A stretch of DNA of 64,000 bases from Rhabdonatronobacter sediminivivens (GCF_013415485.1 NZ_JACBXS010000010.1:1-64000), one strand, 5' to 3'. Shown: positions 9,901 through 20,835, counted from the stretch's first letter. Numbers and translations are program-made. The notes: generated by a model from the sequence alone, not told the origin.

Positions 9901-10378
9901 GATCAGCTTTCAGGTGACCTCGAAGATCGACAGCCGCACGATCCTGGGTGAACAGGGGGCCGAGCAGCTTCTGGGCATGGGCGACATGCTCTACATGGCG
10001 GGCGGCTCGCGCATCACCCGCGTTCATGGCCCCTTTGTCAGCGACGAGGAGGTCGAGGAGATCGTCAACCACCTGAAAAGCTTTGGCCCGCCCGATTACG
10101 TCGGCGGCGTGGTCGAAGGCCCCGACAGCGAGAAAGAGGCCGATATCGACGCCGTTCTGGGTCTGGGCGGGAACACGGATGGCGAGGATGCGCTTTACGA
10201 TCAGGCCGTGCAGGTGGTCATCAAGGACCGCAAATGTTCGACCAGCTACATCCAGCGCAAGCTGGGGATCGGCTACAACAAGGCCGCGCGCCTGGTTGAA
10301 CAGATGGAGGATGAAGGGCTGGTGACACCGGCCAACCATGTGGGCAAGCGCGAAATTCTGGTGCCCGAACAGGGGTGA
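6947..10378 (+). CDS. ftsK: DNA translocase FtsK
   Basis: FtsK couples septum closure with chromosome dimer resolution, pumping DNA toward dif/XerCD at the divisome. The 1143-residue protein has the three expected parts. An N-terminal membrane domain with about four helices covers residues 25-200. A long Pro/Ala/Gln-rich linker runs to about residue 640, followed by the RecA-like motor with Walker [11 protein letters not shown] (Lys801), a Walker B strand [13 protein letters not shown] near 930 and the conserved [14 protein letters not shown]-terminal winged-helix gamma domain (about 1080-1143; [20 protein letters not shown]) reads KOPS-type sequences. The linker is strongly compositionally biased and longer than in compact homologues, which is usual in this group. 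The start has GAGGGG upstream. Confidence 0.97.
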   Translation: MASWNARHREPLLDRNAQDLLRQRGLEMLGIALVVAGVALAMILGSYSPDDPGWMAVTDAPVNNALGRFGATLASPLMIIAGMGAWGLVLGCVGWGLRFMLHRGEDRFLARAIYVPIAVALSSVWAATLVPGAGWEHVFGMGGVFGDTVLGALVTALPMAPGAAVNLLTVALGLALLLAWGYVLGVVRPEARAFLRFLLLGLVLSYSALRTVLRGGTRGGAKLGAAAAQGMAGRVMSGASELRARMSAPRRAPLAYAQDDGDHDPADAPYHDHDPRWHPQLPREPVLTAAAQRSVEPVLRAEPRHAPAHEDPGHSASRVRRAPEPAPLPQAEDPLFDDDHEADGWSAPYATAQPARMQPGATDHRAKPHVEAPSPIPATGPGPTATEDTAPGILSRLKRLSQRPAEEAPAHELVEQPPSPGALAAQAPEDDRIRARIADAIKARSRQAQALQASRREPLVARPRAEPALRATPAPAQSARSPWQQQPATQQNPQPMPRAMPTTTPAAPQPPAPPQQPAPVSQTPAPTPEPLTAAVSPTTISVGSWLDALLPFGQSAPPQPAPQPTPAIPDTHHVEADGTDTATPLVAEPLFDPEAPTTPTRPGQVFQRRVLPSGGRKPIAPSSRAVAEAQPALAFDPEAPEYELPPLSLLTNPDEIQRYSLSDDALEENARMLENVLDDYGIRGEIVSVRPGPVVTMYELEPAPGLKASRVIGLADDIARSMSALSARVSTVPGRSVIGIELPNAHREKVVLREILAARDFGDSQMRLPLALGKDIGGGAVVANLAKMPHLLIAGTTGSGKSVAINTMILSLLYKLTPDECRLIMIDPKMLELSVYDGIPHLLSPVVTDPKKAVVALKWVVAEMEDRYRKMSKMGVRNIEGYNGRVREALDRGEMFKRTVQTGFDDETGDPVFESEEFAPEALPYIVVIVDEMADLMMVAGKEIEACIQRLAQMARASGIHLIMATQRPSVDVITGTIKANFPTRISFQVTSKIDSRTILGEQGAEQLLGMGDMLYMAGGSRITRVHGPFVSDEEVEEIVNHLKSFGPPDYVGGVVEGPDSEKEADIDAVLGLGGNTDGEDALYDQAVQVVIKDRKCSTSYIQRKLGIGYNKAARLVEQMEDEGLVTPANHVGKREILVPEQG

Positions 10379-10514
10379 CGCCCTGCGCGCCGGACAGGAA
10401 CGGGGGCTGTGCCGATCCCTGCAAAGCGGCGTCTTCTGGCGATTGATGCCGGCCGCACGCGACAGTCCCCGCTCGGTCCGGCAGGGCGGCCATTGCCCAA
10501 GGGCCGGTGTTGCC

Positions 10515-11117
10515 TCAGCGCGGCGCCTCCGTCTCGGCGCGGGGCATCACAGGCTGCGGCTCCGCCTCCAGGTCCAGCCAGAGCTCACCCCGGCGATACC
10601 CGCCACTGATCAGAAATCCGGGCACCCGGACTTCGGGGAATTCATCGGCCCAGTCGCGGAACCGGTCATTCGTCACCACACGCGCCTTCATGTCACGCGC
10701 CGCCTGCAGGATCAGCGGATCGGCGGGGACACCCTTGTCGGCCATCAGAATGCGATCCGGCGGCAGCCCAAGCTGCTTTCCCAGCGCGTGATCATGCTGA
10801 TACCGGCCCGAAAGCAGATACCCGGCATTGGCATCGAAAACCACGCCCGGAATCAGGCCCCGCAATTCCAGCTGCCGGATGACCTCTTGCAGGGGCGCGA
10901 TCCCGGGCGTGCCATCCTGCCAATGGAGCACATTCGACCCATCGATCACCACATGTTCGCCGCGCCGAGGCTCCCTGCGCCATGATCTTGCCAGCAAATA
11001 CAAGCTGGCCAGCACCATCGGCCCGCCAATCAGCAACAGATCAGAAAAACCCGGCACAGCAAGACCGGCAAGCAAGAGCGCGAAGGACACCAGAAGAAGG
11101 GCAAAAGGGGCTTTCAT
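10515..11117 (-). CDS. membrane-anchored NYN-domain (Zc3h12a-like) ribonuclease
   Basis: A 200-residue protein with two hydrophobic helices at residues 4-22 and 24-45, followed by a soluble NYN/PIN-like nuclease domain. The acidic metal-site pattern is complete: Asp59 and Asn62 in VVIDGSNVLH, Asp95 in VVFDANAGY, Asp127 and Asp133 in ADKGVPADPLIL, and Asp151/Asp156 in VTNDRFRDW. This wording matches the Zc3h12a-like RNase NYN family, whose eukaryotic members cut RNA. The membrane anchor would place the nuclease at the cytoplasmic face. It is convergent with ftsK (136 bp apart). Function in bacteria is not established; nuclease activity is inferred from intact acidic residues. Confidence 0.8.
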   Translation of the reverse strand: MKAPFALLLVSFALLLAGLAVPGFSDLLLIGGPMVLASLYLLARSWRREPRRGEHVVIDGSNVLHWQDGTPGIAPLQEVIRQLELRGLIPGVVFDANAGYLLSGRYQHDHALGKQLGLPPDRILMADKGVPADPLILQAARDMKARVVTNDRFRDWADEFPEVRVPGFLISGGYRRGELWLDLEAEPQPVMPRAETEAPR

Positions 11118-11489
11118 GCCCGGAAGATATCGCAGGGCACCGGGATCGCAAAGCCAGCAACTGGCATTCTGCTGCAGCCCTCTGACGCAAGACGTCCACG
11201 CCGGCCGAATTCGGCTTCAGACGCAACGCCGGCCAAGGAGGGACACGGCGGCGGTTCAGCCTCGGGTACGGCCACTGACGCGCAAGGCCTGCCTCATCCC
11301 CCATGCTTCGCAGCCGGGCGCTGAATAGTCGCCCACACCGATACAGTATCCGGCCAATACATCACGCCACGCACACTCAGGCCGCTCAAGCCGGATCATG
11401 CAGCACCAAAGCAGGTTCTCAGGATCCTCGAATACCGCCGCCAGAAGAATTCGGAACCAGACAGTGAATGGTCGCACGGGACAGAACCG
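11118..11489. other. 372-bp intergenic region without a convincing gene
   Basis: This gap lies between the NYN nuclease start and the flgI stop codon, both on the minus strand. The only open frames are short (up to about 87 codons) and have no recognisable family, signal or ribosome binding site. A minus-strand frame at 11256-11477 with several Trp and Cys codons is the most protein-like but unsupported. It probably contains the promoter of the NYN gene near its left end; I see no obvious T-tract terminator for the flagellar operon. Confidence 0.4.
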
Positions 11490-12590
11490 TCAGCGAACAA
11501 TAAGCTCCGCATGAAGCGCGCCGGCCGCGTTGATACTGTTGAGGATATCGATCATCTCACGCGGGGCGACACCCAGCGCGTTGAGCCCGGCAACGATATC
11601 CGTAAGCGATGTGCTTGCTGCCAGTTCGGCCATGCCCACGGCGGGTTGATCCTCGATCTCGACATCGGTGCGGGGGACAACAACAGTCTGACCGTCGGCG
11701 AAGGGGTTGGGCTGCACCACCATCGGCTCTTCGGTCACACGCAGGGTCAACCCGCCCTGCGCCACGGCGACCCGGCTGATGCGCACATCTTCCCCCATGA
11801 CAATGGTGCCCGAGCGTTGATCGATCACCACCCGCGCCCGTGTCTGTGGGCTGACGGTCAGGTTTTCGATCTGGCTCAGCGCATGGGCTGGGGATGCGGC
11901 GCGGGTGGCAGCCATGTCCAGGGCAACGGTCCCGGAGTCCAGCATGCGGGCGATCGGACGGCCGTAATGGCGGTTGACGACCTCCTCGATCCGGGCGGCG
12001 GTGGTGAAATCCGGGTTGCGCAGCGCCAGGCGCACCCGGCTGAGGCTGGCCAGTTCGAATTCTACCTCACGTTCGACCCTGCCGCCGAGGGGAATGCTGC
12101 CAGAGGTCGGCACGCCCTGGACAACGCGGGCCGCCGCTCCTTCGGCCGCCACCCCCCCGGCAAGGACAGCCCCCTGCGCCACGGCATAGATCTGCCCGTC
12201 GGCCCCGTTGAGCGGGGTCATTACCAGCGTTCCCCCCAGCAGGCTGGAGGCGTCTCCGATGGCCGAGACAGTGACATCTATCCGCCCGCCCGCGCGGGCA
12301 AAGGGCGGCAAGGTCGCCGTGACAACCACCGCTGCGACATTGCGGGGGCGAAACTGCTCTCCGGTAACATTCACCCCCAGACGTTCGAGGATATTGGCCA
12401 TGATATCTTCGGTGAACGGCGCGTTACGGATGCCATCGCCGGTTCCATCCAGCCCGACAACCAGCCCATACCCCAGCAGGTCATTTCCGCGCACCCCGTC
12501 GAATTCGACGAGATCCTTCAACCGCACCGAAGCCGCCGCAGTTTGCGCGACCAGCACCAGCGCAAGGAACAGGGCAACAGGCCATCTCAT
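11490..12590 (-). CDS. flgI: flagellar P-ring protein FlgI
   Basis: FlgI forms the P-ring around the flagellar rod in the peptidoglycan layer. The 366-residue product starts with a Sec signal peptide (MRWPVALFLALVLVAQTAAA), and the mature protein begins VRLKDLVEFDGVRGNDLLGYGLVVGLDGTGD, the classic FlgI opening. Later blocks DVTVSAIGDASSLLGGTL and GTIVMGEDVRISRVAVAQGGL, and the C-terminal LNALGVAPREMIDILNSINAAGALHAELIVR, are diagnostic. The start codon overlaps the flgL stop by ATGA, so translation is coupled. It is the last gene of the motB-flgE-flgK-flgL-flgI run. Confidence 0.97.
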   Translation of the reverse strand: MRWPVALFLALVLVAQTAAASVRLKDLVEFDGVRGNDLLGYGLVVGLDGTGDGIRNAPFTEDIMANILERLGVNVTGEQFRPRNVAAVVVTATLPPFARAGGRIDVTVSAIGDASSLLGGTLVMTPLNGADGQIYAVAQGAVLAGGVAAEGAAARVVQGVPTSGSIPLGGRVEREVEFELASLSRVRLALRNPDFTTAARIEEVVNRHYGRPIARMLDSGTVALDMAATRAASPAHALSQIENLTVSPQTRARVVIDQRSGTIVMGEDVRISRVAVAQGGLTLRVTEEPMVVQPNPFADGQTVVVPRTDVEIEDQPAVGMAELAASTSLTDIVAGLNALGVAPREMIDILNSINAAGALHAELIVR

Positions 12591-13594
12591 CGCAGATATC
12601 CGGTCAGAGACAGGCGTGAGCTGCGCGCGGTGATCACCAGCAGCGCCTCCAGCCGGCTCATGGTTTCCTCAAGCCGGGCGGCAGCTTCATAGGGATCCGC
12701 TTCAAGCAAGGCAACGCGGGCGCGGTCCAGGGTGGCCAGCTCTGCCTGCGCGGCGCTTTCTGCGACGGCAACGCGGGCTTCGTCGCGCCCCAGGGCTTCG
12801 GCGGCACCGGTCAGTGACTCAATGGCGGTGCTGAGTGTCCCGGCAGCAGCGCCGACCATGTGGGCGCGCCCCTCGCGGCTGTTGCTGGCCGGTAGCTCGC
12901 TGGCCAGTGCGGCCATGGCCAGGCCGGCCAGTGTCTGCCGAAAAGCGGGGTCACGCGCGGTGGTGTCCTGGGCAATACTGTACCCTGCCCCCAGGGTCAG
13001 CGCCGCGCCGGGCGGGTTATCGCCCAGATAGCTTTCGGCATCGAACCCGCCGCCTGGCGCGAACCAGTCTGCGATGGCCGTGGCGGCGTCCTGGCTGTCG
13101 GCGGTCCCGGAAATGGCATCGCGCAGCTGTTCCAGCATGGTATCAGCATCCACAAGGGCGGGGCCATCCGTGCGCGTTCCGGCAAACAGGCTGCGCCCGG
13201 CGATCTGGGTGTTCAACATGCCCACCACTTGGGAAAACTGCGCGCGCGCTGCATCCGAGGCCTGATCCAGGTTGTTGCTGGTGCCCGATTGCAGCGCCAG
13301 GAACAACCCGTTGCGCAGATCCGAGAGCCCTTCACCCATCTCGCTCAGCGCCAGTTGGGTCACCTCCAGCCGCGTGGCGCTTTCGCGCGCGGCCTGCAGA
13401 TGGGCTTGCGTCCGCGCGTGCGCGCTCTCCAACGTGGCAAGCCGCGCGTGATCGCCACCGAAAGCCGCGTTGCGGTCGCTGACCACCCCGGTCGAAACCT
13501 CTTGCGAGCGTGCGGCGATATCCTTGCGCATGGAGGAACCAAGCCTTGCCAGCATGAGGCTTGATGCCTGATCGCCAAATCCCGTTCCGATCAT
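12587..13594 (-). CDS. flgL: flagellar hook-associated protein 3 (hook-filament junction)
   Basis: A 335-residue flagellin-like protein with helical N- and C-termini: residues 1-120 hold the coiled-coil N-domain (SSMRKDIAARSQEVSTGVVSD) and the C-terminal 80 residues hold the matching helix. The middle contains NTQIAGRSLFAGTRTDG, a pattern typical of FlgL. Its position directly after flgK and before flgI supports FlgL rather than a filament flagellin, although the family resemblance alone is looser. It starts 4 bp after the flgK stop and overlaps flgI by 4 bp. The product would join the hook-associated FlgK to the filament. Confidence 0.88.
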   Translation of the reverse strand: MIGTGFGDQASSLMLARLGSSMRKDIAARSQEVSTGVVSDRNAAFGGDHARLATLESAHARTQAHLQAARESATRLEVTQLALSEMGEGLSDLRNGLFLALQSGTSNNLDQASDAARAQFSQVVGMLNTQIAGRSLFAGTRTDGPALVDADTMLEQLRDAISGTADSQDAATAIADWFAPGGGFDAESYLGDNPPGAALTLGAGYSIAQDTTARDPAFRQTLAGLAMAALASELPASNSREGRAHMVGAAAGTLSTAIESLTGAAEALGRDEARVAVAESAAQAELATLDRARVALLEADPYEAAARLEETMSRLEALLVITARSSRLSLTGYLR

Positions 13595-13598
13595 GTCC

Positions 13599-15008
13599 TC
13601 AGATCTCCATCAACTGGCGCAGCATGTCATCGACGGCGCGCATGACCCGCGCATTCGCGGCATAGGCCTGTTCAACCTGCAGCAGGCGTTGCAATTCAGC
13701 GTCTGTATCAACCCCATCGGCGGCCTGGCGTTCATGCAGCTGCGTGGCATTGGCCGAGGCAAAGGCCAGGGTTCCTTCGGCGGTATTGCGTGCGATTCCC
13801 ACATCGGAGAGTAGCCGCGCGGCGTGGCCGCCGAAGTCCCGCGCGGTTTCACCTGCGCCAAGCTGTGTTCCCATATCCATGGCCTGCAACATGCGGTCCA
13901 GCACCACGGTTTCTCCCACCGGGCCGGGGGCGGCCGCGCCAAGACCACTGCGCAGGCGCCACAGGTCACCGCCCTGCGCCGGGTCTGCCAGCGGGTTCAC
14001 CCGCAGCCGCCCGGCCACACCGGGAGCGTCCGGATCCGGGCCTGCCGCCATGATCAAGCCACCGACGCCTGCCGCCAGGGTGGGATCAGCCTCGGGGCCT
14101 GAAAAGCGGGCTGCAAGATCCGCGGCCAGGGCATCGACCTGCGTCCGCGCCTGGGGGATCATCTGGTCGCGGATCTGCAGGGTTGCGTCCAGCCGACCTC
14201 CGGCCAGGGGGCCGTTGGCGCTGAGTGCGACCGGGCGTCCGTTCAAGGTGACCTCCACTGCCGCGCCACCCGGAAGGCCTGACACGTCGAACTGTGCAGC
14301 GGTGCGGTTGAGAACCAGAGCGCCGCCATCGGTCATCAGGCTGATGGAGCCATTGCCCTGGGGCAATTCCCGCAGCGGAACAATCTGCGACAGCGAATCG
14401 ACGATGCGGGCGCGTTCATCGATCAACCCGTTGGGAAACCCGCCCGAAATCAGCTCACGGGTGATCTGCCCGTTCAGCGCCTCAACCTGTTTAAGGCCGG
14501 TGTTCAGGCGGTCTATATCGCTTGCGATATCGCTGTCGGTGCGCGCCCGTGCCTCGGTCAGGGTGCGGTCGATCGCGGCGAATTTCTGAACCAGCGCGCT
14601 GGCCTCATCCACGATGCGTGCCAGGCGCGGCTCACTTTCCGGTGCGGTGCGCGCCTGTACCAGCGCGGCTTCCAGCGCCGAGATCCGCTCCCCCAACGCA
14701 CCGGGTGCATCGCCGGTGCCGATCACGGTTTCCAGTTCGCGCCAGAGGGTGGTGGTCGCTTCGGATGCGGCCTCGGACGCGCTGGCCATCCGCAGGGCCG
14801 CACTTAGCAGCGGATCGGCCTGGCGGTCTATTCCGGTGACCCGCACCCCGGTTCCCTGCCCCCCGGCAACCACCGAAGACAGGCCAACCGCCCGGGGCGC
14901 GAACCCGTCGGTGCCGCTGTTGGCCACATTGTCGGCCACCACCATGGCCTGGCGCGACACCGCGGCCAGACCCGATGACGCGGCCAGAAGGGCGGAATTC
15001 AGGGACAT
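13599..15008 (-). CDS. flgK: flagellar hook-associated protein 1
   Basis: FlgK is the first hook-filament junction protein. The 469-residue sequence opens with the rod/hook family motif (SLNSALLAASSGLAAVSRQAMVVADNVANSGTDGFAPR) and ends with the matching C-terminal helix (QAYAANARVMRAVDDMLRQLMEI), both used for axial assembly. Internal blocks such as GFPNGLIDERARIVDSLSQIVPL are FlgK-specific. It is short compared with enteric FlgK (about 545), as usual in alphaproteobacteria. The ATG at 15008 is preceded by AAAGGAAG. A GC hairpin at 15040-15060 separates it from flgE. Confidence 0.95.
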   Translation of the reverse strand: MSLNSALLAASSGLAAVSRQAMVVADNVANSGTDGFAPRAVGLSSVVAGGQGTGVRVTGIDRQADPLLSAALRMASASEAASEATTTLWRELETVIGTGDAPGALGERISALEAALVQARTAPESEPRLARIVDEASALVQKFAAIDRTLTEARARTDSDIASDIDRLNTGLKQVEALNGQITRELISGGFPNGLIDERARIVDSLSQIVPLRELPQGNGSISLMTDGGALVLNRTAAQFDVSGLPGGAAVEVTLNGRPVALSANGPLAGGRLDATLQIRDQMIPQARTQVDALAADLAARFSGPEADPTLAAGVGGLIMAAGPDPDAPGVAGRLRVNPLADPAQGGDLWRLRSGLGAAAPGPVGETVVLDRMLQAMDMGTQLGAGETARDFGGHAARLLSDVGIARNTAEGTLAFASANATQLHERQAADGVDTDAELQRLLQVEQAYAANARVMRAVDDMLRQLMEI

Positions 15009-15039
15009 GGCAGCTTCCTTTCAGGCTGATCATGGACAC

Positions 15040-15060
15040 GGGGCGCGCCGGGCGCGCCCC
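15040..15060 (-). other. GC stem-loop between flgE and flgK
   Basis: GGGGCGCGCC-G-GGCGCGCCCC is a perfect 10-bp inverted repeat around one base; in RNA it would fold as about 8 bp closed by CCGGG. It lies between the flgE stop and the flgK start on the transcribed strand. No T-tract follows, so it more likely protects or tunes the upstream mRNA (hook protein is needed in excess) than terminates it. Confidence 0.55.
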
Positions 15061-15084
15061 GCGCAACAACCGCGGGTGCGCGTA

Positions 15085-16407
15085 TCAGCGCTTCAGGTTG
15101 GTGGTTTCCTGCAGCATCTCATCCACGGTCTGGATGACCTTGGCATTCGACGAATAGGCCCGCTGGGTCTGGATCAGTCCGGTCAGTTCTTCGGCGATAT
15201 CGGTGGCCGACTGTTCCAGCGCATTGCCCAGGATAGTGCCCGTCGGCCCCTCTCCCGGGGTCCACATCAGAAAGTTGCCGCTTTCCGTGGTGATGCGATA
15301 GACCTGATCATTGAGCGATTGCAGCCCGTTGGGGTTGGGAACATCCACCAGCGGCACACGGTACAGCGTGCGCACCTGCCCCTGGTCATAGATGGCCTGA
15401 ACAAGCCCGTCCTCGGTCACCTTGACGCCCAGCAGATCGCTTTTGGCAAAACCGTTGTGTTCGATCTGGTAGGGATTGAAAGCGGTGGAATGCTGCGTCA
15501 TGCCCGCAGGGTCCAGCAATTGGCCCAGGCCGAATGCGATCTCCTGCCCGTCCAGATCCAGCAGCACGGCGCCGGTGGCAGGGTCATAGGCGGGGCTGCC
15601 TCCGGCCTCGACCACCGAAACCAGAAGACCGCCATCATCGCTGCCATTGCCAAAGGTCAGTTCATACTCGGCAATGGGCACATCATCGCCAGGGGCGCGA
15701 ATCTCCAGGGTCCAGCTGTTGCTGTGCTCTGGCGGGGTGATGTTGGGCGCAAAGGTCACATCCAGGTTGCGGCGCAGCCCGGTGTTGTCCACATATTCCA
15801 CCGAAAGGTCATTGTTCACCGGGTCGGCATCCGGCAGCGTGGCCGAGGCCGGAAGGTTGAGCTGCAGGTTGATCTGCGATGTCGCCAGTGGCGCATGCTG
15901 GGTTTCGGTCATGCGCACGGGCTGCAGCCCGTCGATGCTGTTGGGGGAAAAAGGCGGAATGCTGCCATCGGCATTCGCGGGCACGCCCAGAAGCACCATG
16001 TCCGCCGTGTCACGCAGATAGCCATCTGCATCAAAGCGGAAAGACCCGGTGGTTGCCAGCATGAAGGGCATGTCACCCTGCGCCTGGCGCGCGCCCTGCA
16101 AGCTGGTGACCGGCAGGAAGCCGCGCCCGTTGATGGCCAGGTCGGTGCTGTTGCTGGTTGATGCGATCTGGCCACCCTGATCGATCACACGCATCGTTGT
16201 GGTGCGCACACCACCGGCGGTATAGGTGCCCCGGCTGCCCGCGGCCTCGCCCAGCACCATCGAATGGAAGCTGGTCTGCACCCTGCGGTATCCATTGGTG
16301 CCCGAATTGGCGATATTGTCGGAAATCGTCGCCAGCCGCGTCGCGTTGGCAGCCAGGCCTGCGATCCCGGCATTCATGGTGGCGGACATGGACATGTTCA
16401 TGGTCAT
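15085..16407 (-). CDS. flgE: flagellar hook protein FlgE
   Basis: FlgE polymerises into the hook. The N-terminal hook/rod signature is clear (MNAGIAGLAANATRLATISDNIANSGTNGYRRVQTSFHS), as are STSNSTDLAINGRGFLPV and FRFDADGYLRDTADMVLLG (flagellar basal-body FlgE/F/G fold), and the C-terminal helix RAYSSNAKVIQTVDEMLQETTNLKR. I start it at the ATG at 16407 (MTMNMSMSAT), which has AAAGGG about 10 bases upstream; in-frame ATGs at 16416 and 16431 are alternatives. Length is about 440 residues. A CtrA-like box (16463-16477) lies just upstream, so flgE may have its own promoter within the flagellar cluster. Confidence 0.95.
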   Translation of the reverse strand: MTMNMSMSATMNAGIAGLAANATRLATISDNIANSGTNGYRRVQTSFHSMVLGEAAGSRGTYTAGGVRTTTMRVIDQGGQIASTSNSTDLAINGRGFLPVTSLQGARQAQGDMPFMLATTGSFRFDADGYLRDTADMVLLGVPANADGSIPPFSPNSIDGLQPVRMTETQHAPLATSQINLQLNLPASATLPDADPVNNDLSVEYVDNTGLRRNLDVTFAPNITPPEHSNSWTLEIRAPGDDVPIAEYELTFGNGSDDGGLLVSVVEAGGSPAYDPATGAVLLDLDGQEIAFGLGQLLDPAGMTQHSTAFNPYQIEHNGFAKSDLLGVKVTEDGLVQAIYDQGQVRTLYRVPLVDVPNPNGLQSLNDQVYRITTESGNFLMWTPGEGPTGTILGNALEQSATDIAEELTGLIQTQRAYSSNAKVIQTVDEMLQETTNLKR

Positions 16408-16462
16408 GGGGCGCATCCCTTTGCTGCACACTGATTCTCCGGAACAGAATGGGCCGCGTGGT

Positions 16463-16477
16463 TTAATTTCTCCCTAA
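16463..16477 (-). promoter_or_regulatory. CtrA-like box upstream of flgE
   Basis: On the plus strand the site reads TTAATTTCTCCCTAA, i.e. TTAA-N7-CTAA; on the coding (minus) strand TTAG-N7-TTAA. The alphaproteobacterial CtrA consensus is TTAA-N7-TTAA, so one base of eight differs. It overlaps the motB stop codon and sits 56 bp before the chosen flgE start, a sensible promoter position. Many alphaproteobacterial flagellar operons are CtrA-controlled, which supports but does not prove the call. Confidence 0.45.
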
Positions 16478-17304
16478 CGCCCCTGAGGCGCGGCATCATG
16501 GCGGGCCAGCAGCATTTCGATCCGGTTGTTGCGCGGGGCGACACTGTTGCTGGTGGCGGGCAAGCGGTCGCCATGGCCGGTCAGGCGCCGGACGCGGGCG
16601 GGATCGACCCCCGCCCCTTCCAGCAGGCGGCGGAATTGCTGCGGGCGCTCCACCGACAGTTCCCAAACCTGCTGCGTACGCTCCACCACGGCCCGGGCGC
16701 GCACATGACCGTCCAGCAGCACGGGGTTCGACACCATGGCCATGACCTCGCCCAGCAACTCCGCCAGCATCTGCAGGACCGGGCCGGGATCGGCGGTATC
16801 AGGCGCAAAGAGCGGCGCCTCATCACGGTCGAAGAGCTCGATCAACAGGCCGTCATCGGTCATGCGGATCATCAGATGATGCAGCAGCTCCGTCGCTGCC
16901 GGGTCATCGCCCAGCGCCTCCAGCAGCATGGCCTCGATGTCAGGCAGCGAGGGCTCGCCCGCCAGCTTGAATTCCATCATGCCATCTTCGCTGCCGCTCT
17001 CACCGCCTGCGCCGCGCGCGCCACCGGACAAGGTATCATCCGACTGCGCGGAGTCCCCGCCGAACGCGCCATCCCCCCCGGCCGAGGACTGATAGACCGG
17101 AAGACTGGGGCTGAAGTAATCCGCCAGCCCCCGGCGCTGGTCTTCGGTCGTTGCCCCCAGCAACCACAGCATCAGGAAGAAAGCCATCATCGCGGTGACG
17201 AAATCCGCATAGGCAACCTTCCAGGCGCCTCCGTGATGGCCACCACCGGCGACAACCTTCTTTCGTTTGACCACGATCGGCCGGGAGTTGTTACGCTCCG
17301 ACAT
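16474..17304 (-). CDS. motB: flagellar motor stator protein MotB
   Basis: MotB anchors the stator to peptidoglycan and supplies the proton-path aspartate. Residues from the ATG at 17304 (MSERNNSRPIVVKRKKVV) give a basic N-terminus and the hallmark WKVAYADFVTAMMAFFLMLWLL, with the essential Asp in YADF. The C-terminal half has a weak OmpA-like domain ending in GHGDRLPATSNSVAPRNNRIEMLLAR. Between them lies a Gly/Ser/Asp-rich linker. In-frame ATGs at 17316 and 17334 also exist, but the chosen start fits homologues best. No motA is adjacent, so the partner must be elsewhere. It begins the flagellar operon reading toward flgE. Confidence 0.92.
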   Translation of the reverse strand: MSERNNSRPIVVKRKKVVAGGGHHGGAWKVAYADFVTAMMAFFLMLWLLGATTEDQRRGLADYFSPSLPVYQSSAGGDGAFGGDSAQSDDTLSGGARGAGGESGSEDGMMEFKLAGEPSLPDIEAMLLEALGDDPAATELLHHLMIRMTDDGLLIELFDRDEAPLFAPDTADPGPVLQMLAELLGEVMAMVSNPVLLDGHVRARAVVERTQQVWELSVERPQQFRRLLEGAGVDPARVRRLTGHGDRLPATSNSVAPRNNRIEMLLARHDAAPQGR

Positions 17305-17349
17305 GCCCACACCCATTTGTTCACCCGCCACCATCCTGCGCGTCGGATA

Positions 17350-17364
17350 TGAATCTTCGGTTAA
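17350..17364 (-). promoter_or_regulatory. CtrA-like box upstream of motB
   Basis: The coding strand reads TTAA-CCGAAGA-TTCA, one base off the TTAA-N7-TTAA CtrA consensus. It lies 46 bp before the motB start in the divergent spacer with the lytic-transglycosylase-like gene. Together with the box before flgE it suggests the flagellar cluster belongs to a CtrA regulon. A single such match could arise by chance. Confidence 0.4.
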
Positions 17365-17511
17365 GCCGCGATCAGACAGCCTGGCAGAGCCCTGCCGGGC
17401 TTCACGAATCCGGTATCAGGCGGCTTTCGGCGCTGGGCGGCGGGATATCGCGTTTCGCGCAGAGCGGTTTTGCGCTATGCTTTCGCCAAAACAAAACCAT
17501 GAGGCAGTCCC

Positions 17512-18102
17512 TTGAAGAGCATGTTTTTCCGCTTCGCCGTCGTGGCATTGCTGGTTGCCGCCTGCGGAGGGCGGCAGGAATTCAGTGCGCCGCGCAACCT
17601 TGAGAACGCCTGTGCCATCGTTGACGAACGGCCGCAGTACCTGCGCGCCATGCGCAATGCCGAACGGCGATGGGGCGTGCCGGTGCCCGTTCAGATGGCC
17701 ATCATCCATGCCGAAAGCCGCTTCATCGGCGATGCCCGGACCCCGGTGCGCTACACGCTGGGGGTGATCCCCATGGGGCGGCAGTCTTCGGCGTATGGCT
17801 ACAGCCAGGCGCTGGACCGCACCTGGGAGGAATACCAGCAGGAAACCGGCAACCGACGCGCCCGGCGCGAGAATATCAACGATGCCACGGATTTCATCGG
17901 TTGGTATTCGCAGAAATCGCGCGAACGCAACGGCATCGCCCTGACCGATGCGCGCAACCTTTATCTGGCCTATCACGAAGGTCACGCGGGCTTCCGCCGT
18001 CAGAGCTATAATGCCAAGCCCTGGCTGCTGGGGGTCGCCCAGCGCGTCCAGACCCGGGCCGAAAATTACGACCTGCAGTTGCGCGCCTGCGGACGCAGGT
18101 AA
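17512..18102 (+). CDS. lytic-transglycosylase-like (SLT fold) lipoprotein
   Basis: A 196-residue exported protein with a lipobox (LLVAAC, Cys18) and an SLT/lysozyme-like domain. IIHAESRF holds the putative catalytic Glu68; YGYSQALDRTWEEYQ and YLAYHEGHAGF follow in the family order. Such proteins cleave or bind peptidoglycan; in this context it may help insert the flagellum or remodel the wall. I use TTG 17512 as start because GAGG lies 7 bases upstream; the ATG at 17521 would be poorly spaced but also keeps the signal peptide. It is divergent from motB. Activity is inferred from the conserved Glu only. Confidence 0.82.
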   Translation: MKSMFFRFAVVALLVAACGGRQEFSAPRNLENACAIVDERPQYLRAMRNAERRWGVPVPVQMAIIHAESRFIGDARTPVRYTLGVIPMGRQSSAYGYSQALDRTWEEYQQETGNRRARRENINDATDFIGWYSQKSRERNGIALTDARNLYLAYHEGHAGFRRQSYNAKPWLLGVAQRVQTRAENYDLQLRACGRR

Positions 18103-18192
18103 CCGGGGGCGGCGGGCATTCGGGCCCACCAGAGGGATTGCGGCGCGCCCGGGGTTGCGCCTATCCTGAGGCATGTCACCCGGAGGGCCCCC

Positions 18193-18597
18193 ATGCGCCG
18201 CCTGCTGCTTTCGCTTTGTCTGGCATTCTGGCCTGGGGCGCTCCCGGCGCAGAGCTTCTCCACCGGCCCCGAGCTGCGCCCCATCCTGGAGCTGACCCGC
18301 GCCAGCTGGCTGGCGATCGGCACGCAGACGGGGCAGGACCTGCTCTATTTCACCCAGCTTCTGGCCTGGCGCTGCGGGCTGGAGAGCATCCGGTACGGCA
18401 TCAACGGCGCCACCCCTGAAACCGCCTTTCCCATGGAGCCCTGCTATACCGACACCGCCCAACCCAACGCCATCCGCGAGCTTCCCTTTGTGGGTTATGG
18501 ATTGGGCAGCATCGAATCGGTGACGGTGGAAATCACCTATGAGGACGGCGTGACCGAGAGCGCGCATTTCGCACGCCAGGAGATATTGATGCCGTGA
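18193..18597 (+). CDS. small secreted protein of unknown function
   Basis: A 134-residue protein with a Sec signal peptide (MRRLLLSLCLAFWPGALPAQS) and a mature part of about 114 residues holding two cysteines (in LAWRCGLE and EPCYTD) that could form a disulfide. I do not recognise the family. CGGAGGG lies upstream of the ATG with good spacing. It follows the lytic-transglycosylase-like gene by 90 bp in the same direction and is convergent to uvrB. It is probably periplasmic. Confidence 0.7.
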   Translation: MRRLLLSLCLAFWPGALPAQSFSTGPELRPILELTRASWLAIGTQTGQDLLYFTQLLAWRCGLESIRYGINGATPETAFPMEPCYTDTAQPNAIRELPFVGYGLGSIESVTVEITYEDGVTESAHFARQEILMP

Positions 18598-18660
18598 GGC
18601 GCCTTGGGGGCGAAGCCTCGGTTCCGATCAACGTCCTGCGGATCTGGTCCGTATCCCGCT

Positions 18661-20835
<2,175 letters not shown>

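Noticed and set aside
11256..11477. 73-codon minus-strand frame in the gap before flgI
   Set aside because: Trp/Cys-rich and protein-like at a glance, but no family, no ribosome site and no supporting context.
18596..18619. Stem-loop between the small secreted gene and uvrB as terminator
   Set aside because: GAGGC...GCCTC pairs imperfectly and has no T-tract on either side, so it is not reported as a terminator.
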